64,000 nt of DNA from Harmothoe impar (GCA_947462335.1 OX381709.1:39674904-39738903); one strand, 5' to 3'. Shown: positions 37,742 to 50,785, counted from the first letter of the stretch. Notes: generated from the sequence alone by a model not told the origin. A program made the numbers and translations.

Positions 37742-37937
37742 ATCATGAAGTGAGACGTTGTCTTTAGCTTTCATGTGCCTATATGAGACTAGATCTGGTG
37801 TCCTGAGATAGATAGTACTGCTAAACCGCCTTATCTCTAAATGTCATGTAGGCCAGTGTATGACCTATTTAATAGCACTAGTTGTATTAGCTTTTTTTAT
37901 TCTGTGTCTGTACAATGCTTTGATATGTATACAGGGT

Positions 37938-38033
37938 GCCTAGCTAACAAAACATTCGTTATCATACCACTATAAGAAGGAGCCATAGAGAAACGTTATG
38001 AAACCTATTATAACGTTTTCTGCTAACTGGGTA
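37938..38033. mobile_element. ACGTTAT-rich MITE, copy 3 (shortened)
   Basis: It runs from GCCTAGCTAACAAAACATTC to TTTTCTGCTAACTGGGTA, keeps AACGTTAT motifs, and is shorter than the copies at 24711 and 29925. Confidence 0.6.
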
Positions 38034-38370
38034 TCCTTGGCAGAGAAATACTATAACAAGACCTAGAACAAGCATCTTCAAATTATGTCAACCATTATAG
38101 AAACAAAGACATTTTAGATGGTGATGGCAGTCAATTGGAAACGTATAACAATATTCATGATTTTCTCTTAGAGCTCTATAATATGCTTGATGGAACTTAT
38201 CAGATTAAGAAAGTGCTTGACTGATTGTAAAAATCTGGTAATATTGAAACTAATAATCAATATCAATGTCTCCCGATAAGCGCAATATTTCACGGTGTTA
38301 TTTCGTTAGTATAGGTATCACGTGATGTTACAATGTCCATCACCTGATATGTTGTTCAAATAAATGTCAT

Positions 38371-38671
38371 TAAGGCCCCTCCAAAAAAACGTGTTCCTCA
38401 TCACCAAGCCATGAGCAATATGACGAGGGCACTCTTTTTCCTTTTTGAACAAAATCCACGTGTTAATAATTAAGTGATAAAGGATCTACAAAGGTTCCTC
38501 TAGCTCATTGCATTTGCGGCACTGTGAGCTTAAATTTGCTTAAAAATGTCCATATTTGTCCATTGTAATCATTTTCATTAAAAGAAATATCAACAACAAC
38601 AAAAATCTGCATCACGATTTCGGCGACGCACGTAGTGATGAGAAACAAGTTTATCCATTGGAGTGGCCTAA
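38371..38671. mobile_element. TIR element, family 3, copy 1
   Basis: It begins TAAGGCCCCTCCAAAAAAAC and ends TTGGAGTGGCCTAA. Internal blocks (GTTCCTCAT..., ATATGACGAGG, GACGCACG.GGTGATGAGAAACAA) match the copy at 59419-59765. No transposase frame is seen. Confidence 0.65.
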
Positions 38672-39899
38672 GGGGATGGCACCTGCACTATCTTCTTAGT
38701 ATCTAAAGTGCCTCATATCGACCAAGGCCAAAATGTACACTGATGTATGGTGAACTACTTGAATGAAAACACGGCCCCCTAATGTGGCAATAGCCTTTTA
38801 ATAGATTTAATTCAATATTTTTATTGTATTCATTTTTCGTCCATGTTGTATAATTCTCAAATCGTGTTTCTTCCTTTTACATGATATATTGTAATCATGT
38901 AGGCCTATGTAGTTCTTAACACCTGTATAATAGCTTGTTCCATTATCATATCATCCAATTGTTACCACCACGATTATTGATGAATAACTATGTACTATAT
39001 GTACATTGTAGTGATTATCAATTTTAGGCATTATTAATTATCAATGGGTATTTTGATTAAATATGTCCTCACGGTTATGATGCTTAGGCTTGGAATAAAC
39101 TTACATCGCAGTCCCAGAATATATCTGCCTTTCATGCCATTTTCTTTAAAGAAACATGTCTACTATTTCATGTCAGGCCTGGGTTACACATTGAATGCCC
39201 ATTTCCTAGGAGTGTTACACATGTCTTATATAAGTGGTTGATTGCAATAATAAATATCATGGTCGTGGTAAGGGGGGGGGGCTACCATTAATGCAATGTA
39301 CGTATTTCAGGAAGCAATCAACATAAGAATATAAACTAGGAAGTGATGTATATTTGAGATGATTTTCCCTTCGCCATGCATAATAGAGAAAGTTTTTCCA
39401 GTAATGATCCCCGCATTTACCTTTCTGATCAGTGGTACCTGACTAGTATCAGTTGTATCTGTCCTAGTTAGAGCTAGTTGAAGTTCTAGTAGTTATAGGG
39501 CTCCTGGGTGCATCAATTCTCAGGGGTCAGAGGTTCAATCAGCTAACAACAGGTGAACTCTCCGTAGACCCACCATTGACTGACCTCTGATACTAGTAAC
39601 ACCCTCTTCTGTGTATATATGGGAATCTCGGCAAACTCACATAAAGAAAACTTGCTTGACTAACTTTTCTTCAGGAGTTGTCCAATCAAATCCTGTACAC
39701 CAGTTCCTGTGCAGAGCCTGACAGGAAGTAACAATCTAAATATAGCTGTTTGAAGAGTCCCATTTGGAGACCTTGCGGCGGAAAAGGGTACTGGTTTAGC
39801 CAGTCTGCTCTCTGCCGCCTGGCTAAAAACGGTGCACCATGGGAATAATTTATGTCAGTGATGCTTTAATTTATGGACATTTGTTCAAACCGCCCCGGT

Positions 39900-42822
39900 T
39901 CATGTTGTATCAGTTGCCGCCACCAGAGTGGTGCTTTCATTGGTACCATTTGGCTCCCGGGTTACGGGCATCCGGAGCATCATGGATTCTGGAACAATAC
40001 TGGTGTACCAAACTGTCAGAAATATCACCAGGGCAAGGATAAGAATGCACAACACAACAAGAATGGCATACAGGACTTTGTTCTCCACAGAATGTAGGAA
40101 TGTGTTCTTATTAAAGTTGGCAACTTGATATGTCTTATGCAGAATGTTGACAATCATCTCATGCTGCTTGTCTGCCTCGTACTTGGTGTCACAGTTGTTG
40201 TTGATGGCCATCACTCTCGACCCTTCCATGTCTTCCATGATAAGGTCATACAAAGGGTCACCTCTAATCTCCTGTACATACTCATACAGGCTCTTACCCT
40301 GCAGGGAATCACTGGCATGGGTCAGCAGGACAATGCAGCGCCTTGATTTTATGATGTTGTTGTAATCCTGGTTAAAAAATATAATCGAAGGTACTTATAA
40401 ATAATTATATTGACTACAGCTCAATTAGTCCAAAAAGAGAAACTCCCTTATATGCCATGATTAATGCCATACAGGTCTATAGATAAAGTGATTAATGTTA
40501 GACTTTGAGGTCCATTTCGGGACTTTAATGCTATAAAATAAAACTTTAAAATTTCCAAAACGTTTTACCTTCAGTGATCGGATCTCATCTATGTCCTCCT
40601 TTCTAAATCGAGGACTAGCCAGATTAATAACCAAGACATACAGGGCGATGTGAGCTGCACCAGCAGTAATCTGGAATGGTAAAAGTTAACCAGTCAGTAT
40701 ACTATTTTATCAGTGTTACTGGTAATACTGGAGCTACTTTATTGTATTTCTAAACAAAAATAATTATAATATGAATGAAGGTGTGATTTACATCACAAAT
40801 GACTCAGGGTCAAGGTGAGTAAGTGATTGACTTGATTGATTGAAAGATTGAAGCTGTATATCATTTCAGGAACAATGAATTATTTGTTAATTCTGGGAGT
40901 TGAACCATGTTCCTGGCTAAAAAGAAACAGTTACTACCCTTAAGTCATGCGTCACACTTGTATGTTATCACATTTTAGCAGAGCAGGTGGGTGTGGGCAA
41001 GCGGGTGGGTGTTGGTGAGCAGGTGGGTGTGGGCGATATTACTGTCCCCACCAAGACTCAAGTCGGTCGGAGTGTAAACAGCAACAATATCTGCATTTCT
41101 GTTTTCTCCACCCATAAGTGTAGGTGCTGCATGTTGCAGCTGGGGGCAGATGGGGTAGGGAGGGGGCACTCAGTATTCTTTGTATAGTTGTTGTCTTCAG
41201 GTTTTACAGGGGAGGGCACTCTCATTTCTTTGCAAAGCTTGACTATAGGTGAAATCTGTCTGCAGGTGTTGGCGCTTTACAAATGCCAAATAATACCTCA
41301 CCCTATGAAAACCAGCCATCTCAGGTTGATAGGCAAACAAAGGGGTGGATGTGAGTTAGGCTACTACATATGTACTATTTATTTCTGTATGATGCTTGCC
41401 GAAAGTCAATGGAAAACATCCATATATAATTATACATACATGACAAGGTAACTCCCCCCAGTCAATTACTGTCCAGTTTTAGCCTTCCATATGTCTCATC
41501 TGCCCTCCCCATAGAGATAGCATTGGGTTGTCCAGAAATGTAGATGTTTAGTGTTATCGGTTATCAAGAGCCTCCCATAGAGCTCTATGTTGAAGCAAAT
41601 TACCACACATTTTGGTCGGTTCTTTATTTTCAGGGGGATCTAGTGGGAATACAGGTTATACCACAGGATAGGTATGATAAGTATTAATCCATATTTAATA
41701 TAGCCACCAAAACTGAGCTTATATTGGTTTCAGTTGGTTTACTTCTTGGTTATGATTATAGTGAGTTTGGTGTTTCAACACTTTTTTCTCTGTCTTCGGT
41801 GATATTGTAGACATTGATATATTATTCAGGGCTGTAAATAGTTCGTGTATAATATTATAGTGAGGAGTAGAATCGACTGCAGATATACTATGCATAATGA
41901 GATGCTTTGAGATAAACTACTGTTCAGTGTACCTTTGAAAGATGCCATGATCCTGAAGTATCTGCTACAGTCAGAATCGGATAATGTGTTGACGTAAACG
42001 GTCCTGCCTCTGTATTCTTTGTTACAGCACTTGTGCTCTCGGTGTATTTCTTTTCCCGAAGCAGGGTGTTTGCAGTGGCACTTTTTCCTGATCCAACTTT
42101 ACCAATAACAGCCACGTTGATCCTTGGACATTCTGACCCTCCTTCTGTAAACTCCTCATTGAGGTTATATTTTCTGAGTCTCTCATCAATTTCTTTCTTT
42201 GCAGCTTGGTCTGCTTTTGCTATCTGCTCAGGACTGGCATTGATACTTTCGAAATCATTTATCCTTTCTGTGGAGAGATGTGGATAACGTTGTTGCTCCA
42301 TGACCTGTTAATATGAATAAGACTTATACGTATGCATCAGGCGTGATTATTCTAAATTAAACATTATTAGAATTTTTAATCTAGGATGAGTATAAACCTG
42401 ATACATGTGATTTATCATGAGCATATTTTCCTATTGCTTACATTTAATCTACTGTCAGAGAGTAGCGCTCAACAATGTTAAAATATAATTATGGGTCTAA
42501 TATTAATAATGTGATCTACACTTCACACCTAAATATACAGCTAGTTAAAATCTGAGCGCTTATTTCGATATGCCTCTTGTGATAAGATCCGATAAAGCGA
42601 ACCGTTCATGTCAGATATACATTACAAATTATGAACTTGACACTGGAGATAATGTATCGTTCTCAGATGGGAGAGTCCAATATAATCAGTGTGCAATAAA
42701 CAAGATGCACACATACAGGTATAACATTTCTTTATGTAGTGCCACACGGAAGTAGTGGTTCTATCAGAATATAACAAAACTTAGAAACAAAATCATACCT
42801 GTAGATCTATTCGATTGTCCAT
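39900..42822 (-). CDS. AIG1/GIMAP-like GTPase unit G with glycosylatable tail
   Basis: Four exons give 321 residues: 42822-42799 (MDNRIDLQ), 42304-41933, 40670-40569 and 40367-39900, with phase-0 introns. Walker A is GKVGSGKS at 76-83, followed by ATANTLL. G3 is DTSGSW, as in unit F. Exon 3 is the 34-codon form (ITAGAAHIALYVLVINLASP). Exon 4 has LLTHASD (with SLQG where others have ALQG), EIRGDPLYD as in unit J, and AINNN. The membrane segment (VLYAILVVLCILILALVIFL) is followed by about 40 residues with two sequons (NGT, NES) and several Thr, so an exofacial tail is likely. A short upstream ATG frame overlaps the start in the leader. The 5' leader closely resembles that of unit I. Confidence 0.9.
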
Positions 42823-45183
42823 AGAGGAGGTTGTTTCATCAAGTGTGGCTTTGTATTATATGCGATCTCCTGTCAGATATCAACTACAATTTAACATAGG
42901 TCCAAGGTGTATAACTTGAGATGTGCGGCTATGTTATCTTATCTCTACCTGTCATGTGGCCTACTTTTGTTCGTTTTACTAGCCTATTGCTTTCTTCCGT
43001 CTGGGTTGTGCTTCCTAGCAAAATTCCAATACATGGTGGCTCTATATCATTATTTACATCGGATACATCCATGAGCTGACTCATCTGGAGGGACATGTTC
43101 CAATTCCCTCTCTAATAGAAGGCACTGTCTGATTCTCAATTATTTTCAGAGGGATATCCAACTAGATAAAATCCCCTTTAGGGACTGGTCATCTTTTAAC
43201 AACAAGGGGGACCCAAAAGATTAGGGCTCCTTAAATTGCACCCACTGTGGCCCACTGTGACCCACATGGGCCAGGCCACCTAAACCCAAATATGATGCAT
43301 CCACACTGTAAAACTATTCCGTTGAATATACAGAGAAGCAATGCAAAACTTTACGGTAGATCATCGTAAATGTGATTACGGTAAGGCAATGTTAAGTCAA
43401 CCAATTTAATTGTGAATATCTGTAATCCAGTATGGTGAAACACAGTTTATTCATTTACGGTGAAGCTATGTCTTAAAAATATATTCCATTGAATAAACAG
43501 AGAATCAATGTAACAGTTTACGGTGGATCATCATTATATATTATTACAGTGGGGCAATGTAAAATCGATCAAATTTACTTTGAATATCCGTAATCCAGCC
43601 CAGTGAAACACAGTTTATTTTACAGTGAAACACAGTTTATTTATTTTACGGTGAAGCTACGTTTAATTGATGTTAGTTTTATCACACCAGGTGGCAGTTT
43701 GGTTCATGAGGAGATTTTCATGGAGGCTAAGTGCACCATTTTTGTGGTAATGAGAAAAATATATAGAAAAACAGCTGTAATGTTTGCTCTATAGCCATCC
43801 TAGAGTGACTTCTTCTCATGGACTGGCATTACAAAGTGTCATGAAGCATGTTATAAGGCTCTCATAGACTGATTCCTAACGATTAGGCCTGAAGTCTTGA
43901 CACTAAGTTGATATTGCTGATTGGACATGGTACCAAATTTGGCATGCAACCATATTGAGCATAGAGTTAGGTATAGTTGGATAAATGGACGGAAAAATAC
44001 TGGGATAAATGAGTTAAATTACACAAAATACCATTATAACTATTGTTTAGGCACTGTATTGAAATTACAATGATGTCCCCCGTATTCTGTTAGAATAACG
44101 GTGATTCACTGGCACCACTGGGTGCTGGACTTTCACTGTTAAAATTACGGTGAACTTGAAACAACAGTGACCGATATTTTAACGGTGAAAGTCAGACACC
44201 CAGTGGTGCCAGTGAATCACCATTATTTTGACGGAATTTTTTTAACAGTGCATCCATTATGCCAATGATATAGAGTTGATCCCGTTCTTCTAGGGGAGGA
44301 TTTTGTTAGTGTACCAACGAGTTGGTGTCCTGCTGGGTGCCCCAGCAAGTATTATACCGCACCCACAAATAGATACCAATTTGTATTGGTCTACAGGGGG
44401 TCTGTTTTGAAGTTTGGGCTGTTTGGAGTCATTAGGGGGTGGGTGGTGGTGGGAGCAGCTCCATAAGCAACATCCAGACATTAGAGGGGGTGTTTCTCTA
44501 ATGTGACAGTTGGGAAAATGATAAACTGGCTTTTAGAAATATTTCACTTGAGGAATATATTTAAATTGTACCTAGATCTATAGATCAGATATTCCCACAT
44601 TTGTCATACATTTCTAGGAATAAATATCCACTAAAGACACAGATATTCAGGATAATTGGACATGTTGACCAGAGCTCTTTACCCTACCATTTATGAGACC
44701 CCCTGTGCGTTCACATGTAGTATAGGGTGGAAAAGATAAAAAATGAGTTTTGATATTTTTTCTAACATATGAATAGTTATCTTCTGGAATACTGAGTTAC
44801 AAACCAGATTTCAACTCCCATTATTCCCAAAATGATGGTCATAGGATTTATAGTTGTATTGTATGATATAGATAACATCTAAATTAAATGTTGATTATCT
44901 CATTTTAATTAATTCTCATTTAATTCAACAAAAAAGTATCAAAAATGTCATCAAAGGGTCAAAACTGGCCAATATACTATATGTCACATACCAAATGAAA
45001 GCTCTGGATGAGCTGTAAATGAATATGGAAATATCATGACATTTTAAATGTGCGACTTCCGACCCATTTCGTTAAAACGGGTCACATATGGACATCCCTT
45101 TACATGTGTGTATATCTAACCAGCAGAATACAGAAAACATGTTACAGGCCCATTGAATACCATTCGACTCACAACATTTCAAT
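42823..45183. other. Spacer between unit G and orphan exon H
   Basis: It is largely occupied by a 947-bp transposon-like element (43304-44250). The remainder is AT-rich with no recognisable exon. Confidence 0.5.
43304..44250. mobile_element. Non-autonomous DNA transposon with 6-bp target duplication
   Basis: The left end reads CACTGTAAAACTATTCCGTT and the right end GACGGAATTTTTTTAACAGTG, forming inverted ends with some mismatches. Both sides are flanked by CATCCA (43298-43303 and 44251-44256), which I read as the target-site duplication. Near the left end a ~160-190 bp block is tandemly duplicated (about 43318-43475 and 43478-43665). Near the right end (about 44085-44235) there is a long palindrome built on GTGATTCACTGGCACCACTG. 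No transposase frame is seen. A hAT-like origin is possible. Confidence 0.65.
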
Positions 45184-45555
45184 TTACCAGCAATAGTCAG
45201 AAGAATAGTACCAAATTAAAATGATGATCGCTGGAATGAGCAGGAGTATAGCCATAATGCAGGCACAGAACAGATAACGGTTGTTGCTGGTGTCAGGAGT
45301 AAGGTTGGCTTTTTCAAATGTCCTATGTAGTATGTTGACAATCATCTCATGCTGCTTGTCTGCCTCATACTTGGTGTCACAGTTGTTGTTGATGGCCATC
45401 ACTCTCCATCCCTCCATGTCCTTCATGATGAGGTCATACAGAGGGTCACCTTGTATCTCCTGTACATACTCATACAGGCTCTTACCCTGCAGGGCATCAC
45501 TGGCATGGGTCAGCAGGACAATGCAGCGCTTTGACTTGATGATGTTGTTATAGTC
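45184..45555 (-). CDS. Orphan last exon of an AIG1/GIMAP-like unit (unit H)
   Basis: It has a clean acceptor (CTTCCCAG at 45556-45563) and an open frame of 123 codons plus stop. It reads DYNNIIKSKRC, LLTHASD, EIQGDPLYD, AINNN, then a membrane segment (LFCACIMAILLLIPAIIILI) and the short end WYYSSDYCW. It is intact and near-identical to the matching part of units F, I and J. No exons 1-3 lie between it and unit I, 2 kb upstream. The best reading is an alternative last exon for unit I: spliced from I's exon 3 (48549) it would give a 327-residue short-tailed protein in frame. A recently stranded duplicate is the other option. Confidence 0.7.
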   Translation of the reverse strand, partial: DYNNIIKSKRCIVLLTHASDALQGKSLYEYVQEIQGDPLYDLIMKDMEGWRVMAINNNCDTKYEADKQHEMIVNILHRTFEKANLTPDTSNNRYLFCACIMAILLLIPAIIILIWYYSSDYCW

Positions 45556-45706
45556 CTGGGAAGATGTACAAAAAGGATTATGAATAAACTTTTGAAAGCC
45601 AGTCCGGTTTTTCTAACCAGATTTAGTAAATTTGTTTAAATTAAAACACGTGAATTTCGCCCACTATTGATTTATCAATTATATATCGGACTGCTGCTGT
45701 CTTTAC

Positions 45707-46082
45707 ATTAAAGTGACATGGTCCGATTTTTTCAACATTTTTAATCCTACCTAAATGTGTTCCAAATGTTAGTACAATATCATATTTGGAGGATAGGGAA
45801 CAATACAATGTCATCTATAGCCAATAGGAGCCCATTTAGAGGGTCCAACATGGCCGAGGTACAGTATTTTACAGTGTATTGTCAATGGGGGAATTATAGC
45901 GTGCACTCCAAAAGTCTTGAATTGAGCATAAAACTGACAATTGACTGAATTCTAAGCTAAATTAATGGGGAATAATGTTGATAAAATAGGTAGGATATAT
46001 AGTAGGACTGTACTGAACATTTCTGTTCATTTTTAACAAAATTGATTTTTGAGCCCTAATCATCGGACCATGTCACTTTAAT
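45707..46082. mobile_element. 376-bp MITE with perfect 20-bp terminal inverted repeats
   Basis: The left end ATTAAAGTGACATGGTCCGA is the exact reverse complement of the right end. The interior is AT-rich and non-coding. It lies 150 bp upstream of orphan exon H, inside the long intron if H is used as an alternative end of unit I. Confidence 0.85.
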
Positions 46083-47508
46083 AGTTATATGATTGACGTG
46101 CATACCAATCAACCTGTATTGTGTCATGAACAGTACACATAAACCGGAAATGCCCCCTCGACTATGGTAAAATGACTTTTGTCACTCACTATATTATTAG
46201 TGACTCCATTACGTCACTAATCAAACGCAACAGGCACTGCCTCCATGGTTATGCCTGTGATACTAAATATGAATGTAACATGTATTTGAATTCTACCCTG
46301 TATCTGAAAATCATCCGATGAATTGAATATATTATGTTCGAACTCAGGGAGGATAGGAGAGGAGATGGGGGAGGGAGTAGAAAAGGGCAGCCAAGGGAAA
46401 TTAGCAAGGCATCGAAAGGTGCAGTGACATAAAAGCAAAACCCAATCAAGTCAGTGCATCGTATTCTCAGGAAGAAATGTGTCATGATACAAGCAGGCTG
46501 TGTTATAAAATTACATTTTATGAACACCTTATTCTTCACCACCTCAAATATCGTAATTTTGAGCACATTTTTTTATCTACTTGATATGGAGTGCAATCAG
46601 TATGTTGAATTTGGGTAGTCAAGACTACCTGTCTTATATTACTTTTATTTGTTTCTCTGGACATTTCGATAAACGTATACAAAAATATTTTACAATTATT
46701 TCTCCATCCATCAACAATCATTTTCTCAGAGTATGTAAACTCCTCATAAAAGGCCAAGGCCTATACAGGGTACATAAGCATATTGATATGTATTCCCAAT
46801 GATAGTCAATTCGTGTATTTCTAATTCAGTCTCAGACACAAAAAAGGGGTCGATACTATATTTTCGGCTTGCTATTACCCAAACCTTGATATTTATTATT
46901 AATTGAATTCAAATGCAAACGGATTGGCTTAAGTTTCATGGATCATCCTGGTGTATTACTGTAGGTGTTAGTCATCTCATATAATAAGCACTGTTGAATG
47001 CAGAAGTGTATAACAGAGGCCCGTATTGGGTGAAACATATATTATATTATGATAACTAGTTCGGTTTATCAATATGATTACTTTAGTCCATTGATAAGGT
47101 ATGACGACCTTAGCACTGACACAACCCTCATTTACAGTGACAGTCCTGAGTTGTCAGTCCATGTAAATATTTAATTTAACTTGAAATAAATAACCTATTG
47201 GCCTACTAATTTCCTCAACCTACCAAAGATTCACTTTTATTTAAGCATAATTATATAATGTACTGCACTGTGTATACGTGGTGCAAAATGTAATAATATG
47301 ACATATTAAGCCACAAAAGCTTTAACACATTGTATACATTATTCTAGGTAATCTAATCACAAATTCCAGTCATCATAATTATGACTCCCAGAAATCTCAG
47401 ACATGCTAACATAGTGTTCTGTTAATAATCATTTGTAAGTTTGGGCGTTTTTTTTCCATATTCATGACATTACTCCACGTACACTACACCATTCCAGTGG
47501 CTTATCCT
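46083..47508. other. Spacer between orphan exon H and unit I
   Basis: AT-rich DNA without any GTPase-type exon on either strand. The 3' flank of unit I (about 47466-47508) matches that of unit F. Confidence 0.5.
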
Positions 47509-50500
47509 TTAGCCCTTTGTTTTCGTTGACGGTGTCTGAGCTGTTGCAGTTGTTTCCGCTTGAGTTTGGGTTCTCACAGTCACAGTTGTACTGCCATCTG
47601 TGGTCTTTACAGTCGTTGCTGTAGTTGGAACTGTTCCTTGCGAATTATCTCCAGTTGTACCAATTGTGCCAGTTATGGGTTTGGTAACATGAGCTGTGGT
47701 TCCAGTGGTCATATCGGGCCCCATAGTTGTGGACATAGTGGATGGTGGGACACCATGCGTGTACCAGGCTGACAAGAATATCACCAGGAAAACTATTACA
47801 AAGGATAATACTGCAATGCCGCAAAACAGAAAACGGTTGTTGCTGGTGTCAGGATTAAGGTCGGCTTTTTCATATGTCCTTTGCAGGATGTTGACAATCA
47901 TCTCATGCTGCTTGTCTGCCTCATACTTGGTGTCACAGTTGTTGTTGATGGCCATCACTCTCCATCCCTCCATGTCCTTCATGATGAGGTCATACAGAGG
48001 GTCACCTTGTATCTCCTGTACATACTGATACAGGCTCTTACCCTGCAGGGCATCACTGGCATGGGTCAGCAGGACGATGCAGCGCTTTGACTTGATGATG
48101 TTGTTGTGATCCTGGGAAAAGACATTGTGGTGTTCAAAGAGGAATCCGAAGGTATTGTTTCTGAAGATACTGTACTACACCCGTTGTATCAATGTGGCCC
48201 CTACCAACAAAGGGGCAATCTTAGGATGTGCTAGAATGACATGCGCTTCAGAAATAGACAAAAAACGCATTGGGGTAATGTTTTACAAATTATACAAAAG
48301 GTCTAGTTTTCCTTGCAGAATGAGCATAGATTATACTTTCTGGTTGCCATGGAAATCATTCCATTTAATAGCCTTAATGGGAGGTAATTATCCAAGTTTT
48401 TTTTAAATGCCATCATTAACTTGAAATATAAACGTACTTTGGAAATCTCACCTGATCCAGATATGATCTACTTATTTTTCTTTTTAATAGAATCGAATAC
48501 ATACAATTGTAGATATCTAAAAACAACAATGTAATGGAAATGCCATACCTTCAGTGACTGTATTTTCTTCAAATCCTCGTGGTAAAATCGGGGACTAGCC
48601 AGGTTGATGACCAGGACATACAGGTTCATGTTATCCTGAACAGTTGCAGCCTGAAATAATGGAGTGGGCCTTTCAATACCATATGATGGATCAGTTTGTT
48701 TAATTCATCTGCATTACATTAAAGTCTGGTTCTCTTTTTTAGCATTCTAAACCTAAATGATACAACTCTATCTTAGGTTTCCTTCTTGATCAGTTGTGGT
48801 AATACTTATCTCCTGTTTTGATACATATCTTATCAAATTCCCCCAGGAATGTAATATTAAGATGGTCACTGATAATAAAGGTATGCAGACATGCACATAC
48901 ATTTTATTGGCCCACTGGACATGGTCTGTAACATGTAGATATCTAAATATACAAAAATACTATTTCCTGGTTCACAAATGAAGGGAAATAATTTATTAAT
49001 GGGCTGTATACAACACTGGTACAAATTATTATTATACCCAAAGTCCCCCAGGCTGCATGATATAAAACTGATGGACATAATTTGTACATCTTTGGGTTAT
49101 TTTCACCCATTACCTTTGGAAGCGTCCACGACCCTGGTGTGTCTTTTACAGTCAACTGTGGCGACTGTTTTGATGTGAATGCCCTAGTGTCTGTAGTTTG
49201 ACTCATGGCACTTGTACTCTCACGGAATTTCTTTTCCTGTAGTAAGGTGTTTCCAGTGGCACTCTTCCCTGACCAGCTTGTACCAAGGACAGCCACTTTC
49301 ATGTGTGGGACCCCAGATCCTCCATCTGCTTCCTTCCTGATGCATGATCTTTTGAGTCTGTCATCAATTTCCGTTTTAGCAGCTTGGTCTGCTCTTGCCA
49401 TCTGCTCCTGGGTAGCACCAACATCATTGAAGTCTCTTATCCTTTCAGCGCTGAGGTGCGGATAGGACCCATGCCCCATAGCCTATGGATATAAATCAAA
49501 TGTACCCATTTTTGTACGTTAAATTATTGTGATGATGTGACAACCATCACTTCCTTATCAGCAAAAACATTGCAAATAGTCACATTGGATGCTAGATGAC
49601 ACCAACGTTAACAAAGTTAGTCTGCTGTCTGCATCTCAAATATGTAAACGGATCTCAAATCTCAGTTTTTCAAATGAGTGTGTATAAAGTAGTGAATAAT
49701 CAGAAGTATTCCATAATGTATTTAAAGTAGTGAATTCATGTCCGAAGTACAGAGGTCGATAGCATAACGCAAACACACTTAACAATAGACAGGGTCATCA
49801 TTACATACCTCCTCCGCAGCTTGGTCTGCCATCCGATCTCCTTTATCATTGATACTATTGTAGTCTGTCTGTTCTGCTGTAGCGATAGGTGCAGAAGCTC
49901 CATTCTCCATGTTCTATGAATATGAAGTAAAATTATTCATTAAAGTCTTAAATGGTTCGTCCTGTATGCAGTACATATGTATATTGACAAAGAACAGTAA
50001 TGCATATATACGGTTAAAATAAAGTAAAGGTTAATTACAGATGCAGTTATATCAAATAGAAGGAAATCATGAACGTCTTATCATATATTCTTTAATAGGT
50101 ACAGGGTCAATCTTGAACCTTTGTAATTTATTGACTGGTTGTATGAGTAGCTTAACGCCCGGCAGTCCAGACGTTCATTAGGTTAAAGCTTTTCTCTCGT
50201 TCAGGGTGCTGTTTCTCCACAAATTTGCGGACCTCCAAATTTGCGGAAAACACATTCCATAAATTTCTGGAGCTCCACAAATATATACGGAGGTCCATAT
50301 TTGTATGTTTAAGTACCAAAAGACGATTTTATTCATTATTTTTATTTTCTCCACAAATTAATGAAATGTGTATTCCGCAAATTTGCGGAGGCACGCAAAT
50401 TTATGGAGGTCTACAAATTTGTGGAGAAACAGCACCCTGGACAGGTATTTAAATGTCGATTGCCCAATACAGCAGTGGTAGGATCTATGGATGATTGGAT

Positions 50501-50785
50501 CTATGGGATGATTGATTGAACCTATGGAGTGAGGGAGAAAACTGCAACCTTGGCAAATTTCTGTTATTTGCCTGGTTCTACATAAATGTATATGCATGGA
50601 ATAGTATCATAGCAGAGGGGGCCAGACAAGGCATGGCCTTTGATATCTCAGACGTGGTAATGTATTATGTCGCAAGTTAGTGTTGGGACATGGAGACAAC
50701 GATAAGAACCACAATCAGAATCCAGCCAAATCAAGAAACATTATCTTACCTCTAGATCCACTAGATTGCCAATTCGAACACTCAT
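47509..50785 (-). CDS. AIG1/GIMAP-like GTPase unit I, five exons, longest mucin-like tail
   Basis: Five exons give 404 residues: 50785-50750 (MSVRIGNLVDLE), 49913-49809, 49482-49114, 48650-48549 and 48111-47509, with all introns phase 0. The 35-codon second exon (NMENGASAPIATAEQTDYNS...) is unique to this unit. Walker A is GTSWSGKS at 114-121, with Trp at a position that is usually Gly but still fitting GxxxxGKS. G3 is DTPGSW. Exon 3 is the 34-codon form. Exon 4 opens with DHNNII (others DYNNII), then LLTHASD, AINNN, a membrane segment (LFCGIAVLSFVIVFLVIFLS) and about 90 Thr/Ser/Pro-rich residues ending PSTKTKG. The tail is like that of unit F with an extra Gly/Thr block. Orphan exon H could serve as an alternative short-tailed last exon. 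A family-2 MITE lies in the first intron. Confidence 0.88.
50202..50440. mobile_element. Palindromic MITE, family 2, copy 2
   Basis: It begins CAGGGTGCTGTTTCTCCACA and ends with the reverse complement (TGTGGAGAAACAGCACCCTG). Copies of CAAATTTGCGGA alternate in both directions inside. It lies in intron 1 of unit I. Confidence 0.85.

Larger units (their letters stand above)
37742..39899. other. Spacer between units F and G
   Basis: AT-rich DNA with a small ACGTTAT-type MITE (37938-38033) and a TIR element (38371-38671). The stretch 39420-39620 has a tRNA-like look (GGTTCAATC) but does not fit the box consensus. No coding exon is seen. Confidence 0.5.

Noticed and set aside
39420..39620. A tRNA-like SINE between units F and G
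   Set aside because: The B-box candidate does not fit the consensus end, and no second copy is seen in the window.
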